Positions 21,470-32,610 of a stretch of DNA of 64,000 nucleotides are shown here, in pieces (within the stretch, counting starts at the first letter, position 1; each line of letters opens with the position of its first letter). The translations under genes and the position numbers were made by a program. The notes under the pieces are model-generated. The model was not told the origin of the DNA, made no database searches, and saw nothing but the letters and a program-made list of their open reading frames with translations. The DNA is from Solimonas variicoloris DSM 15731 (GTDB lineage: Bacteria > Pseudomonadota > Gammaproteobacteria > Nevskiales > Nevskiaceae), in assembly GCF_000382285.1 (NCBI RefSeq), contig NZ_KB907927.1:62001-126000 (forward strand), written 5' to 3'.

Positions 21470-22111
21470 ATGGCTTACCAGCGTTCGACCCTGATGCAGG
21501 AGCGCCTCGCCGACAACCGGCAGCGCATCGTCCTGGCCGCCCGCGGCCTGATCGCGCGCGGCGGCTTCCGCGAAGCCTCGATCACCGCCGTCGCCGCCGC
21601 GGCCGGACTTTCGACCGGCGCGATCTATCGCTATTTCCCGTCGAAGGCGGACCTTTTCGTGGAGGTGCTGACCGATGCGGTGCGCCGCGAATGCGCGCTC
21701 CTGCGCGAGCTGATCGCGCGCCCGGGCACGGCCAGCGCGCGGCTGTGCGCGGCGGTCGAGTCGTTCGCCAAGCGCGCGCTCGAAGGGCCGCACCTGGCTT
21801 ACGCATTCATCGCCGAGCCGGCCGATCCGGAAGTGGAGGCGGCCCGTATCCTCTGCCGGCAGGAATTCAGCGACGTCTTCAAGACCGTGCTCAGCGAGGG
21901 CGTGGCGAGCGGCGAGTTCCCGAAGCAATCGGTCGAGGTCGCCGCGGCCTGCATCGTCGGCGCCTTCACCGAGGCGCTGGTTCGCCCGGTCGCGCCGACC
22001 ACGCGACGCGTCGACGACCGCAAGCTGGTCGCCGCGATCGTCGATTTCTGCCATCGCGCGGTGGCCGGCGTGCCGTCGCCGTCGCGCCGCTCACGCGCCG
22101 CGCCGCGCTGA
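21470..22111 (+). CDS. TetR/AcrR family regulator, probable repressor of the liu operon
   Basis: 213 residues. The N-terminal HTH is clear: RQRIVLAARGLIARGGFREASITAVAAAAGLSTGAIYRYFPSKADLFVEVLTDAV (residues about 17-72). The ligand-binding half (RALEGPHLAYAFIAEPADPEVEAAR) includes the YAFI-AEP segment seen in acyl-CoA-related TetR regulators. Divergence from liuA and a palindrome in the shared promoter suggest local control by a pathway intermediate. Beta-proteobacterial liu genes are controlled by a TetR (LiuQ), so an equivalent role here is plausible but unproven. Confidence 0.88.
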   Translation: MAYQRSTLMQERLADNRQRIVLAARGLIARGGFREASITAVAAAAGLSTGAIYRYFPSKADLFVEVLTDAVRRECALLRELIARPGTASARLCAAVESFAKRALEGPHLAYAFIAEPADPEVEAARILCRQEFSDVFKTVLSEGVASGEFPKQSVEVAAACIVGAFTEALVRPVAPTTRRVDDRKLVAAIVDFCHRAVAGVPSPSRRSRAAPR

Positions 22112-22143
22112 ACGCTCGCGCGGCGCATGCCATCGCCGGCGAT

Positions 22144-22647
22144 TCAGGCGGCGGCGCTGACCGGCGCGAGCAGCATCTGGGCGCGCGCCATCGTCCGGCC
22201 CCGCATCGCATGGCGGGCGTCGTCGTCGGCAAGCGGCGCTTCATTGCCGGCGAGCGCGTCCTGCCGGTCGAGCTCGGTGCGCAGCGAGCGAATGAGGTCG
22301 AGCCCGCGCGAGTAGTAGAGACGCCCGGCCGGCGGCGTGCATTCGAGCAGATCGATCAGATCGTCGATCGCCGCGGCCTGTGCGGGCGGCGGCGACAGGT
22401 GCGCGCCCGCGCGGTCGGTAAGCTGATCGTAGAGGTCAATCGCCGCCCGCATCAGGCCGCAGCGGCGGTAGCCATCCGTTTCCCCGCAGAAGTTTTCGAG
22501 CAGCAGACGGATGTAGCGTCGATCGAGCGCGGCTTCGCCGACCGCGGCCGGGCCGGCGGATGATGTGGCGATCGTCAGCGCCGGCGGGCGGCGGGCGGAT
22601 CGCGACGCGACGCGCGGAGCAGGCAAGGCTTGAAGTGGGGTATTCAT
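22144..22647 (-). CDS. Conserved-looking protein of unknown function under two FNR-like sites
   Basis: 167 residues, no family recognised. Residues 1-35 are Ala/Pro/Arg-rich and likely disordered. The middle looks helical and folded (ALDRRYIRLLLENFCGETDG, GLMRAAIDLYDQLTDRAGAH, AAAIDDLIDLLE, LYYSRGLDLIRSLRTELDRQ). No signal peptide or membrane helix. Codon use is normal for the window. Two 14-bp FNR/Anr-like palindromes lie 92 and 133 bp upstream of its ATG, 41 bp apart centre to centre, suggesting oxygen- or nitric-oxide-linked regulation. It lies convergent to the TetR gene. Confidence 0.6.
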   Translation of the reverse strand: MNTPLQALPAPRVASRSARRPPALTIATSSAGPAAVGEAALDRRYIRLLLENFCGETDGYRRCGLMRAAIDLYDQLTDRAGAHLSPPPAQAAAIDDLIDLLECTPPAGRLYYSRGLDLIRSLRTELDRQDALAGNEAPLADDDARHAMRGRTMARAQMLLAPVSAAA

Positions 22648-22738
22648 CGTCGGTTCGCGTCCGGGAGTGGCGAGGAACAGGTTCGGCCTAGAGCTTTGCG
22701 CCGTGGTGACAGTCTTTCGGGCCCGCAAGGGGCCTGCC

Positions 22739-22752
22739 TTGACCGCGGTCAA
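22739..22752. promoter_or_regulatory. FNR/Anr-like box 1 (perfect palindrome)
   Basis: TTGACCGCGGTCAA, embedded in a 20-bp perfect palindrome (22736-22755). It has the TTGAY-N4-RTCAA architecture of Crp/FNR-family sites (FNR, Anr, Dnr). Confidence 0.6.
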
Positions 22753-22779
22753 GGCGTTGCCGTCCGGGCGCGAAGCCGC

Positions 22780-22793
22780 TTGATGGGCGTCAA
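22780..22793. promoter_or_regulatory. FNR/Anr-like box 2
   Basis: TTGATGGGCGTCAA, the form TTGAT-N4-GTCAA. Its centre is 41 bp from box 1, a spacing of about four helical turns, so two dimers would bind on the same face. Confidence 0.6.
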
Positions 22794-23134
22794 TGCCCGC
22801 ACGTGGTCTGCAGCCGATCATCGCCGCCTTACGAGGAAGCGGACGTTCGCGTCGGAGAAAGGCTGCAATATGGAATTCCGGACAGACCGCATGCGTCCGC
22901 CCGACCGCGGTCGTCTGCCATGCTGCCGTCGCGTCCGCGACGACGATGCCGATCGCGATCGCGATCGCCACGCCGCGGCGCGCAGGGTGCGCCCAGAGCC
23001 AGGCGCGCGCGCAATGATGACGCGGCCTGATCTCACGCTCGGGCCGGCAGGGTGCTGCGCTCCATCGGTCGCGCGCTACCGGCCGGCGGGCGTTCGCCGA
23101 CACCGGGGCCGGCCTTGCTAGCGTGCGGCGGCCC

Positions 23135-26100
23135 ATGAGCAACGATTCGAATCCGCAGCTGCGCGTGCCGCGCCGTCGCATTCTGCTGACGGTGCTGCCG
23201 ATGGCGATCCTGCTGGCGCTCGGGACGGCGCTGCTGGCCGCCGCGGACGCGCGCGCGCGCGAGCAGCTGCTGCGCGAGCGGGTGATGCTGCAGGTCAAAT
23301 CGGCGACCGCGGTGCCGCGCGCGCGTCTGCAGGGGCCGGCCGAGGCCGCCCATCTGCTCGGCGAATACGTGAGCGCCTCGGGCGTACTCGACGACGCCCC
23401 CGGCGCCGAAGCCCGCCTGGGCCAGCTGTTCATCGAGCTGCTCGGCTGGAGCGGACGTTACGATCAGGTCCGCTGGATCGACGAGCACGGACGCGAGCGG
23501 ATCCGCGCCGAGAAGGACGGCGCGTCCGGGGTCCTGGTGGCCCGCGAGCAGTTGCAGGACAAGTCGTCGCGCTACTACTTCAACGAAGGCATGCGTCTGC
23601 CGCGCGGCGCGATCTACGAATCGCCGCTCGACCTGAACGTCGAAAACGGCCGCGTCCAGTTGCCGTACAAGCCGACGATCCGCATCGTCAGCGCCGTCTT
23701 CGACCGCAACGGTCGCCGCCGCGGCATCGTCGTCGTGAACTACCTCGCCGCCGAGCTGCTCGAGCGCCTGGACCGCATGCTGCGCGGCGTCCCGGGCGAG
23801 GTGCAGGTCCTCAATGCGGACGGTCAGTGGCTGTGGCATCCGGATCCGGCGCGATCCTGGGGCTTCATGTTCGGCCGAGACGACGGCCTCGGCCGGCGCG
23901 ATCCGGATTTGTGGATGGCGATACGCGCGCAGCCGGCGGGACAGCTGCAGCGCCGCGACGGCCTGTGGACCTGGGCGACCGCCTCGTTCGGCACGCTCAC
24001 CGGCGAAGCGGCGACGGGCGACGTGCCGACGGTCGTGCTGCTGATGCACAACCCGGCTCCGGAACTGGCGGCGCTGCGGCGCAAGAATGTGCCGCTGCTG
24101 GCTGCCGCCGCGATGCTGGTTTTCCTCGGCTTCGCGGCGCTCGGCCGGCGCCTGGTGCGCACCGACGTCACCCGCGAGCACGCGGAACTGCGCGCAGGCG
24201 CGTTGCGGGCGGAGGCGGAGGCCGAACGCGTCCTGCGGCGCAGCGAGGCCCAGCGCCTCGATGCGGAATCCTCGCTGCGCCGCGAGCAGGAGCGCTCGCG
24301 CGAGGCCGCCGAGCGCAGCAGCCGCGAATGGCGGACGCTGGCCGAGTCGATGCCGCTGCTGGTCTGGACCTGCGACGCGAGCGGTGCCTGCGACTATCTG
24401 AGCCGACAATGGCTCGACTACACGGGCGTGGCGCTGGAACCGCAACTGGGACAGGGCTGGCAGGCGCAGGTGCATCCGGACGATCGCGCCGCGCTGCAGG
24501 GGGCCTGGAACGCGGCCCTGATCGCGCACGCGGCGCTCGACATCGAGTTCCGCCTGCGCCGCCACGATGGTGTCTATCGCTGGTTCAAGACGCGGGCCCT
24601 GCCGCTGCTCGACGCGCAGGAGCGCATCGTCAAATGGTACGGATCGAGCACCGACATCGACGCCTTGAAGCGCTCGGAGCGCGCACTGCGCGACAGCGAG
24701 CGCCGTTTCCGCACGATCTACGATGCCACCCCGGTGTCGATCTGGGAGGAGGACTGGTCCGAGGTCGCCGCGCGGATCGCGGCGTTGAGGGCCGAGGGCG
24801 TGACCGATATCGCCGCCCATCTGCGCGCCCATCCGGAACATGCGCTGGCGATGCTGCAGGGCGTCAAGGTGCTCGACGTCAACGAGCGCACGCCCGAAAT
24901 GTTCGGCGCGCCCGACAAGGCCACCATGCTGCGCTCGCTCGAGAAGGTGTTCTCCGGGCCCGGCATGATGCAGGGCTTCATCGCCGAGGTCGGCGCGATG
25001 GCGGCCGGCAAGGCCGTGTTCTCGACCGAAATGCGCGTCAGCACTGTCGACGGGCGGCCGATCGACGTGCTGCTGGCGATGGCGTTCCCGTCGCCCGGAT
25101 CGGGGCCGCGCACGGTCTTCATCAGTGTCATCGACATCACCGAGAAGCAGCGCATCGCCGCCGAGCTGGCGGTGCACCAGCAGCGTCTCGAGGAACTGGT
25201 CGGACAGCGCACGCGCGAGCTGCGCGAAGCCAACGGCGCGCTGCAGCAGGCGCGCGATCGCCTGCAGGAGAGCGAGACTCGCTTTCGTTCGACCTACGAG
25301 GCGGCGGCGATCGGTCTGGCGCTGGTCGGCCTCGACGGCCATTTCATGCAGGTCAACCCGTCGCTGTGCCAGCTGCTCGGTTACAGCGAAGCGGAGCTGC
25401 AGCAGCGCACCTTCGGGGACATCACGCACCCGGACGATCTCGGTGCCGACCTCGCGCTGCTCGATGAACTGGTGCGCGGCAAGCGCCAGAACTACCACCT
25501 CGAGAAGCGCTACATGCGCAAGGACGGCGCGGTGATCTGGGCCATGCTCGCCGCTTCGAAGGTCGACGGCCCGGACGGCGTGCCGCGCTACTTCATTGCC
25601 CAGGTGCACGACATCACCGAACGCAAGCAGGCGGCACAGGCGCTGCTCGACCGCGAACGCTTCCTGCGCACCATCACCGACGCCTTGCCGGGCATGATCG
25701 GTTACTGGGATGCGGAGCTGCGCTGCCGCTTCGCGAACGCGGCGTACCGCCTGTGGTTCGGCCGCCAGCCGGAGGAACTGATCGGCGTGCGCATCCAGGA
25801 TCTGCTCGGCGAGAAACTGTTCCGCGCCAACGAACCCTACGTGCGCGCGGCGCTGGCCGGCGAAGTGCAGCGCTTCGAGCGCACGCTGGTGCGCAGCGAC
25901 GGGTCGGTGGGCTACACCTGGGCCCACTACATTCCGGACGTCGACGGCGACCACGTGCGGGGCTTCTACGTGCTGGTCACCGACGTCACCGAGCTGAAGA
26001 AGGCGCAGCTCGCGCTCGAGCGCGCCAACGACGCGCTGACCGAGCGCAGCCGCCAGGCCGAGGCCGCGACCCAGGCCAAGAGCCGCTTCGTGGCGACGAT

Positions 26101-28231
26101 GAGCCACGAGATCCGCACCCCGCTCAATGCCGTGCTCGGCCTGCTGCAACTGCTCGACGAAACCACGCTCGACGCGCGCCAGCAGGATTATCTGCGCAAG
26201 ATCCGCGGCGCCTCGACGGCGCTGCTGAACATCCTCAACGACATCCTCGACTACTCGAAGATCGAGGCCGGCCGCCTCGCGCTCGAGGATGCGCCGTTCG
26301 CACTCGACCATCTGCTCGAAAGCGTGCTGGACCTGTTCTCCCTGTCGGCCGAGGCCAAGGGCATCGAGCTGACGGTGCAGGTCGGCGAGGGTGTGCCGCG
26401 CATGCTGCGCGGCGACGCCCTGCGTCTGACGCAGATCCTCAACAACCTGGTCGGCAATGCGCTGAAGTTCACGGAGCACGGCGAGATCCGCGTCGCGGTC
26501 GAACGGGTCGCACCGTCCGGCCCGGGCGCAGAACTGCGCTTCTCGGTCGAGGACACCGGCATCGGCATGAGCGCCGAGCAGCAGGCGCAGCTGTTCGAGG
26601 CGTTCTCGCAGGGCGACAGCTCGACGACGCGCCGCTACGGCGGCAGCGGCCTCGGACTGGCGATCAGCAAGGGTCTGGTCGAGATGATGCGCGGACGCTT
26701 CGAGGTCCGCAGCGAGCTCGGCCACGGCAGCCGCTTCAGCTTCGTCGTGCCCTTGCCGGCGGCGCCCGCCGCCCCGTCGCGCGAAGCGCGCTTCTCCGGC
26801 GCGCGCGCGCTGGTGATCGACGATCATCCGACGTCCCGCAAGATCCTCGCCGAGCTGCTGTCCGGCTGGGGCATCGAGGCCGCCACCGCGGCGTCCGCCG
26901 ACGAAGCCTGGCGCGCCTTCGACGCCGCCGCCGGCAGCGGCCGGCCGTTCAATCTGGCGCTGATCGACGGGCGCCTGCCGGACATCGACGGCAGCGAGCT
27001 GGTCGTGAAGCTGCAGCACACCATCGACGCCGGCGTGCTGCCGCCGCTGCGCCTGCTGCTGATGGCGTCCGACGCGGAGACCAGCGCCGCGCTCGACGGC
27101 ACGGTGGCGAAACTGAGCAAGCCGGTGACGCCGTCGCGGCTGTTCAACGCGCTCGCCGGTCTCGAAGACCGGCTGTGGCCGCTGCGCAGCGCGCCGCAGT
27201 CGGCCGCGCAGGCCCTGCGCGAGCGGCTCGCCGGTCGTTCCGGCGCGCGCATCCTGCTGGTCGAGGACAACCCGATCAATCAGCAGGTCGCCGACGAACT
27301 GCTGCGGCGTCTCGGCTTCACGGCCGACATCGCCGGCAACGGCGTCGAAGCCGTGGCGCGTACCGCGGCGCAGGCCTACGATCTGGTGCTGATGGATGTG
27401 CAGATGCCGCAGATGGACGGCCTCGAGGCGTGCCGGCGCATTCGCGCCCGCGAATGCGGGGCGCGAATGCCGATCGTGGCGATGACCGCGGCGGCGCTCG
27501 ACGAGGATCGCGACGCGGCCCGCGCCGCCGGCATGGACGATCATCTGGCCAAGCCGATCGAACTGGTCGCGCTGGCCGAAGTGCTGCGCCGCTGGATTCC
27601 CGAGCGCGTGGCGATGCCGCAGGCGCAGGCCGGAGCCGGGAGCCCGGCGCGCGACCCGGAGCCATCGCCCGCCTGCGTCGATCATGTCGCCGCGCTCGCC
27701 CGTCTGGGCGGCGATCGCGTTCTCTACGCACAGCTGCTGCGCCGCTTCGCGGCCGATGGCGAGGCGGCCATCGCCGCGCTGCACGGTGCGTTCGCGCGCC
27801 AGGACCCCGCGGCCCTGGTTGGCCAGCTGCACAGCCTGCGCGGCAGCGCGGCGGCGGTCGGCGCCCAGGGCCTCGCCGACGCCGCCGCCGATCTGGAGAC
27901 GCGCGCGAGCGCACTCAGCGCGGCCGAGCTCGACGGCTTCGCGGCGCGCATGCGCACGGTCTGCGCCGCCATCCGGCAGGCCTTGCCGACGCCCGACGGT
28001 ACGCCAGCAGCGGCGCACATGACGGCGGCGCTGCCGGCGCTGCTGGCGGAGATCGGCGAGCGTTTGCGCCGCCATCGCGCGGTGCCGGCGGTACGGATCG
28101 GTGCGGTGCTCGAGGCCTGCGCGGGCACGGCCCTGCAGCCGGCGGCGGAGACGCTCGCGCGCGCGCTCGAGTCGTTCGACTACGACCAGGCGCAAGCCGG
28201 GCTCGAGGCGCTGCTGGAGGAGTTGCCGTGA
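23135..28231 (+). CDS. Membrane-bound hybrid sensor histidine kinase (4 PAS, HisKA, HATPase, 2 REC, HPt)
   Basis: 1698 residues. TM1 is at about 15-38, then a periplasmic sensor of about 275 residues and TM2 at about 318-341. PAS domains lie at about 395-520, 525-680, 710-830 and 840-960. HisKA has His991 in [12 protein letters not shown] and HATPase has [14 protein letters not shown] and [16 protein letters not shown]1 ([30 protein letters not shown]) and REC2 ([12 protein letters not shown], Asp1421 in [11 protein letters not shown]) are both complete. HPt has His1566 ([13 protein letters not shown]). The layout implies a full internal phosphorelay (BarA/GacS-like). MSNDSNPQ was taken as start rather than the GTG four codons upstream. 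The stop overlaps the next gene by 4 bp, so the REC-GGDEF protein is the likely output. Confidence 0.95.
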   Translation: MSNDSNPQLRVPRRRILLTVLPMAILLALGTALLAAADARAREQLLRERVMLQVKSATAVPRARLQGPAEAAHLLGEYVSASGVLDDAPGAEARLGQLFIELLGWSGRYDQVRWIDEHGRERIRAEKDGASGVLVAREQLQDKSSRYYFNEGMRLPRGAIYESPLDLNVENGRVQLPYKPTIRIVSAVFDRNGRRRGIVVVNYLAAELLERLDRMLRGVPGEVQVLNADGQWLWHPDPARSWGFMFGRDDGLGRRDPDLWMAIRAQPAGQLQRRDGLWTWATASFGTLTGEAATGDVPTVVLLMHNPAPELAALRRKNVPLLAAAAMLVFLGFAALGRRLVRTDVTREHAELRAGALRAEAEAERVLRRSEAQRLDAESSLRREQERSREAAERSSREWRTLAESMPLLVWTCDASGACDYLSRQWLDYTGVALEPQLGQGWQAQVHPDDRAALQGAWNAALIAHAALDIEFRLRRHDGVYRWFKTRALPLLDAQERIVKWYGSSTDIDALKRSERALRDSERRFRTIYDATPVSIWEEDWSEVAARIAALRAEGVTDIAAHLRAHPEHALAMLQGVKVLDVNERTPEMFGAPDKATMLRSLEKVFSGPGMMQGFIAEVGAMAAGKAVFSTEMRVSTVDGRPIDVLLAMAFPSPGSGPRTVFISVIDITEKQRIAAELAVHQQRLEELVGQRTRELREANGALQQARDRLQESETRFRSTYEAAAIGLALVGLDGHFMQVNPSLCQLLGYSEAELQQRTFGDITHPDDLGADLALLDELVRGKRQNYHLEKRYMRKDGAVIWAMLAASKVDGPDGVPRYFIAQVHDITERKQAAQALLDRERFLRTITDALPGMIGYWDAELRCRFANAAYRLWFGRQPEELIGVRIQDLLGEKLFRANEPYVRAALAGEVQRFERTLVRSDGSVGYTWAHYIPDVDGDHVRGFYVLVTDVTELKKAQLALERANDALTERSRQAEAATQAKSRFVATMSHEIRTPLNAVLGLLQLLDETTLDARQQDYLRKIRGASTALLNILNDILDYSKIEAGRLALEDAPFALDHLLESVLDLFSLSAEAKGIELTVQVGEGVPRMLRGDALRLTQILNNLVGNALKFTEHGEIRVAVERVAPSGPGAELRFSVEDTGIGMSAEQQAQLFEAFSQGDSSTTRRYGGSGLGLAISKGLVEMMRGRFEVRSELGHGSRFSFVVPLPAAPAAPSREARFSGARALVIDDHPTSRKILAELLSGWGIEAATAASADEAWRAFDAAAGSGRPFNLALIDGRLPDIDGSELVVKLQHTIDAGVLPPLRLLLMASDAETSAALDGTVAKLSKPVTPSRLFNALAGLEDRLWPLRSAPQSAAQALRERLAGRSGARILLVEDNPINQQVADELLRRLGFTADIAGNGVEAVARTAAQAYDLVLMDVQMPQMDGLEACRRIRARECGARMPIVAMTAAALDEDRDAARAAGMDDHLAKPIELVALAEVLRRWIPERVAMPQAQAGAGSPARDPEPSPACVDHVAALARLGGDRVLYAQLLRRFAADGEAAIAALHGAFARQDPAALVGQLHSLRGSAAAVGAQGLADAAADLETRASALSAAELDGFAARMRTVCAAIRQALPTPDGTPAAAHMTAALPALLAEIGERLRRHRAVPAVRIGAVLEACAGTALQPAAETLARALESFDYDQAQAGLEALLEELP

Positions 28232-29157
28232 GCGCTGATGCCGCCGAGCGTCCGCTGGTCCTGATCGTCGACGACACGCCGGCCAATCTGCGCCTGCTCA
28301 GCGAGGCGCTGGCCGACGATTACGACATCATGGTCGCGACCGGCGGTGCACGCGCATTGGCGCTGATCGACGACGAGACGCTGCCGGACGCGATTCTGCT
28401 CGACATCATGATGCCGGGCATGGACGGCTACGAGGTCTGCCGGCGCCTCAAGGCGCGCGCGCAGACGCAGGACATTCCGGTGCTGTTCGTCACCGCCGAG
28501 GGTTCGCAGGTGGCCGAGACCCGCGGGCTCGAACTGGGGGCCGTCGATTACATCACCAAGCCGTTCTCGCTGCCGATCGTGCGTGCGCGCCTGCGTACGC
28601 AGGTGCAGCTGCGGCGGCGCACGCGCCAGCTCGAGCAGCTGGCGCTGATGGACGGCCTGACCGGGGTCGGCAACCGCCGCGGCTTCGAGGCGGCGCTGCA
28701 GCGCGAGTGGCAACGGGCCCAGCGTGCGCACGCACCGCTGTCGCTGCTGTTCTTCGACGTCGATGACTTCAAGTCCTACAACGATCGTTACGGGCACGGC
28801 ATCGGCGACGCCGTCCTGCGGCGGGTCGCGCGGATCGCCGAGCAGCTCGCGCAGCGCCCGGGCGATTTCGTCGGTCGCTTCGGCGGCGACGAGTTCGTGA
28901 TCCTGCTGCCCGAGACGCCCGGCGACGGCGCGCAGGCGATCGCGAACGAGCTGGAGGCGCGTGTCGCTTCGACCGCGCAAGCCGTGCGCTGCGACGGCAC
29001 GCCGTTGCCGATGAGTGTCAGCGCCGGCTGCGCGTGCCGGATCCCGGCCGCCGGCGAGACGCCGGACCTGCTGGTCGAGGCCGCCGACGCCGCGCTGTAC
29101 GCGCGCAAGCGCGCGCGCAAGCGTGGCGCAGGGCAGAGCGATGCGGCCCGCGACTAG
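28228..29157 (+). CDS. Response regulator with GGDEF output (diguanylate cyclase)
   Basis: 309 residues. REC domain at 8-125 (VLIVDDTPANLRLL, phospho-acceptor in ILLDIMMPGMDG, VLFVTAEGS, DYITKPF). GGDEF domain at about 140-300 (LALMDGLTGVGNRRGFEAAL, FFDVDDFKSYNDRYGHGIGD, RFGGDEFVILLPE). The active-site GGDEF is intact, and an RxxD inhibitory site (RPGD) lies five residues before it, so product feedback by c-di-GMP is expected. The GTG start overlaps the kinase stop (GTGA), giving translational coupling to the kinase. It is of the PleD/WspR type. Confidence 0.95.
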   Translation: MSADAAERPLVLIVDDTPANLRLLSEALADDYDIMVATGGARALALIDDETLPDAILLDIMMPGMDGYEVCRRLKARAQTQDIPVLFVTAEGSQVAETRGLELGAVDYITKPFSLPIVRARLRTQVQLRRRTRQLEQLALMDGLTGVGNRRGFEAALQREWQRAQRAHAPLSLLFFDVDDFKSYNDRYGHGIGDAVLRRVARIAEQLAQRPGDFVGRFGGDEFVILLPETPGDGAQAIANELEARVASTAQAVRCDGTPLPMSVSAGCACRIPAAGETPDLLVEAADAALYARKRARKRGAGQSDAARD

Positions 29158-29382
29158 CGTTGCCGCAGCCCGCGCCGGCGTGCCTCCGAGGCATTGATCG
29201 TCTTGAGGCGGCCGCGCAAGCTACGTCGGCGGGCACCGCCGCTTGCCGTCGGTCGGTCTCGCGATGCCGGCCGGCGGCAAGCGATGCGAGATGTGCCCTA
29301 TGGGTGCGCTAGCGTACGGAAAACCTGGATGGGGGCGATCCAAGGTTTCCGCGTTACCGAAGTCCGGTCAGCAGGGGGGCTC

Positions 29383-31077
29383 ATGGACTTTCGTGTTGAA
29401 CGAGCCATGGCCGGGGCGGCGTATTCGTGTAACGACGCGAACCCAGGGCAATGGGACAGCAGCCGCCGGCAACGCGGCGGGCCGCCAGCACCGCCGGACG
29501 ATTCCATCGCCGCGGGAAACGACCGCGCGCGCGCCGGTGCGGACCAACCGTCAGCCGTCGCGGCGAGCGCTACGTGCCGCCGCCCGGGCGGCCGGACCGG
29601 CGCGCGGACGGTGTACGTGGTCGACGACGATCCGGCCGCACGCAGCGGCCTCGAATTCCTCGTCACCGCGCTGGGCTGGCGGACGCGCGCCTTCGCTTCG
29701 GCGGTCGACTGTCTCGCCGCGATCGACGGCGAGTCGCCGTGCTGCGTCGTCACCGATCTGCACATGCCGGACATCGACGGTGCGCAGCTGGCCGCGACAC
29801 TCGCCGGCGCCGCCAGGCCGATCGGCGTCGTCGCCGTCACCGCCTTCGATCCGGACGCCTTGCCGGTGCGGGCGGCGCGGGCCGCCGGGGCCCGCATCCT
29901 GTACAAGCCGGTCAACGCCGAGGAGCTGGAGCGCACGCTGCGCGGGCTCGAGGCGTGCGCGCCGGCGGCGCGCGGTGCATCCGACCCGTCGTTCGGCGAT
30001 GTCGTCAGCATCGGCCTGCACAGCTTCTGCGCACGCGACTACGCGCCGTGCGCGCTGCTCGACCGGCAGCTGCGCGTGCGCTTCGTCAACGCGGCTTACG
30101 CGCGCGTCGCCGCCCGCGCGACCGCTGACATCCAGGGCCAGGCCTTCGTCGACGCGTGGTCGTGCGGCGCGCTCGCGCCGGACGAGCGCGAGCGCATCAC
30201 CGCGGCGCTCGCGGACGTGATCGAGAATCCGCGACCGCTGCGGATCAGTGCGCCCTCGCGGCCGATCGAGGGTGGCCCGGCTGCGCGGCGCGACGCGAGC
30301 GTGCTGGCATGGCCGGTGGTCGAGAGCGGGCAGCGCAGCGCTTCGTATCTGCTCATCCGCGCCGACGATGGCGGCCAGGCGAGCCCCGAGCCGCCGCCGC
30401 AGGGGCGCGAGGACTTCGTGCAGTTCGCCTACGTCGCGTCGCACGATCTGCAGGCACCGCTGCATTCGATCATCGAGTTCTCGCAGCTGCTGCGCCGTCA
30501 GCTCGGCGAGGCGGTGACGCCGGAAGCGCTGAAGTCGCTGTCCTTCATCGAGGACTGCAGCGTGCGCATGCGCCAGCTCATCGTCGAGCTGCTGGCGCTG
30601 GCCAAGGCCGGCGCCGACGTGCCGCGCGACGCCGCCGTCGACACCGCCGAACTCGTGCAGGCCCTCGACACGATGCTGGCGGCCGGCGCCGCGCAGGTCC
30701 GTGTCGACACCGCGTTGCCGCGCGTCCGCGGCAACCGCGCCGAACTGCTGCAGCTGTTCCAGAACATCGTCTGCAACGGCCTGAAGTTCCACGCCACGGG
30801 CGTCGCGCCCGAAGTGCGGGTCGCGGCGCAGCGCGAAGGCGCGCACTGGCACTTCGCGATCAGCGACAACGGCATCGGCATTCCGGAGAATAGGCGCGAG
30901 AAGATCTTCGAGCTGTTCGCGCGGCTGCATCCGCAGGACCGCTATCCCGGCACCGGGCTGGGGCTGGCGCTGTGCAAGCGCATCGTCGAACAGCACGGCG
31001 GACGGATCTGGGTCGACGCCAACGAGGGGCAAGGCAGCCGCTTCCACTTCCTGCTGCCGGCCGCGCCGGATCGGTAG
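29383..31077 (+). CDS. REC-PAS-histidine kinase (phytochrome-like HisKA)
   Basis: 564 residues, soluble. A disordered N-terminus of about 70 residues precedes an N-terminal receiver (TVYVVDDDPAARSGLEFLV, VTDLHMPDIDGAQLA, ILYKPVNAEEL). Then comes a PAS-like region (PCALLDRQLRVRFVNAAYA). The kinase core has YVASHDLQAPLHSIIEFSQLL (H-box), LLQLFQNIVCNGLKFHATG (N-box), ISDNGIGIPENRREKIFELF and TGLGLALCKRIVEQHGG. The HDLQAPL type resembles bacteriophytochrome-like kinases, but no chromophore domain is present. The start MDFRVERAMAG was chosen for the G-rich Shine-Dalgarno (AGGGGGG); upstream in-frame ATGs exist to 29194. Confidence 0.9.
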   Translation: MDFRVERAMAGAAYSCNDANPGQWDSSRRQRGGPPAPPDDSIAAGNDRARAGADQPSAVAASATCRRPGGRTGARTVYVVDDDPAARSGLEFLVTALGWRTRAFASAVDCLAAIDGESPCCVVTDLHMPDIDGAQLAATLAGAARPIGVVAVTAFDPDALPVRAARAAGARILYKPVNAEELERTLRGLEACAPAARGASDPSFGDVVSIGLHSFCARDYAPCALLDRQLRVRFVNAAYARVAARATADIQGQAFVDAWSCGALAPDERERITAALADVIENPRPLRISAPSRPIEGGPAARRDASVLAWPVVESGQRSASYLLIRADDGGQASPEPPPQGREDFVQFAYVASHDLQAPLHSIIEFSQLLRRQLGEAVTPEALKSLSFIEDCSVRMRQLIVELLALAKAGADVPRDAAVDTAELVQALDTMLAAGAAQVRVDTALPRVRGNRAELLQLFQNIVCNGLKFHATGVAPEVRVAAQREGAHWHFAISDNGIGIPENRREKIFELFARLHPQDRYPGTGLGLALCKRIVEQHGGRIWVDANEGQGSRFHFLLPAAPDR

Positions 31078-31081
31078 TGCC

Positions 31082-31975
<894 letters not shown>

Positions 31976-31996
31976 TGCGGGCAGCCCCGCCGGGCT

Positions 31997-32010
31997 TTGA
32001 TGCAGGTCAA
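31997..32010 (+). promoter_or_regulatory. FNR/Anr-like box upstream of hsp20
   Basis: TTGATGCAGGTCAA (TTGAT-N4-GTCAA), centred at 32003.5. A CATAGC hexamer at 32031-32036 could act as -10 of a class II promoter with the box near -41.5, giving a start site near 32044, 27 bp before the hsp20 ATG. Confidence 0.62.
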
Positions 32011-32070
32011 GGCGGGTCGGGCAGCGGCGGCATAGCGTCGAAAGCCCCCGACCCGAGCAGGAGAATTTCC

Positions 32071-32610
32071 ATGGCTGATCAGCGTTCCACGGCGCCGGCC
32101 GCGGCGCCGCAGAAGCAGCAGGCGATGGCGACGGCCGAGAAGCCGCGCGACTGGCATCCGTTCGAAAGCCTGCGCCGCGAGGTCGATCGCCTGTTCGACG
32201 ACTTCGACCGCCATTCGCCGTTCCGTCGCAACGCCTTCGAGTCCGAGCCGTTCTGGCGCCGCGACTGGCTGACGGCGGCGACGCCGGCCTCGGAGATCGT
32301 CGAGCACGACGGCAACTACGAGATCACCGTCGAGCTGCCGGGCATGGATGAGAAGAATGTCGACGTCCAGGTCGCCAACGGCCTGCTGACGATCACCGGC
32401 GAGAAGAAGGAAGAGAGCGAGAACACCAAGAAGCGGCTCCATGTCTCCGAGCGCCGCTACGGCTATTTCGAGCGCGCGTTCCGGCTGCCCGACGGCGTCG
32501 ATGCCGACAAGATCGAAGCCCGCTTCAAGAACGGGGTGCTGACGCTCAATCTGCCGAAATCGGCCGAAGCCAAGCGCGAGAAGAAGATCCCGATCAAGGC
32601 GGCCTCCTGA
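32071..32610 (+). CDS. Small heat shock protein, Hsp20/alpha-crystallin family
   Basis: 179 residues. A Gln/Ala-rich N-terminal arm and the WHPFESLRREVDRLFDDFDR amphipathic helix precede the alpha-crystallin domain (EIVEHDGNYEITVELPGMDEKNVDVQVANGLLTITGEKKEE ... FRLPDGVDADKIEARFKNGVLTLNLPK). The C-terminal IXI-like anchor is KKIPIKAAS. It is an ATP-independent holdase that keeps unfolding proteins soluble. An AGGAGA ribosome-binding site precedes the ATG. An FNR-like box lies about 60 bp upstream. The class is that of sHsps linked to low-oxygen or stress regulons. Confidence 0.96.
   Translation: MADQRSTAPAAAPQKQQAMATAEKPRDWHPFESLRREVDRLFDDFDRHSPFRRNAFESEPFWRRDWLTAATPASEIVEHDGNYEITVELPGMDEKNVDVQVANGLLTITGEKKEESENTKKRLHVSERRYGYFERAFRLPDGVDADKIEARFKNGVLTLNLPKSAEAKREKKIPIKAAS

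Larger units (their letters stand above)
22648..23134. other. Divergent regulatory region between the unknown gene and the hybrid kinase gene
   Basis: No supported gene in 487 bp. It contains the two FNR-like boxes (22739-22752, 22780-22793) and, nearer the kinase gene, a GATCGC hexamer iterated about three times (around 22951-22969). No clear sigma-70 promoter was recognised for the kinase gene. Confidence 0.5.

Noticed and set aside
22948-22970. GATCGC repeats as a possible CRISPR or iteron array
   Set aside because: Only about three contiguous hexamers without spacers; too short and simple.
23033-28195. A 1720-codon open frame on the minus strand opposite the hybrid kinase gene
   Set aside because: Low-complexity His/Arg/Gln/Ala-rich translation with no domain; it is the antisense shadow of a GC-rich gene whose plus-strand product has complete catalytic motifs.
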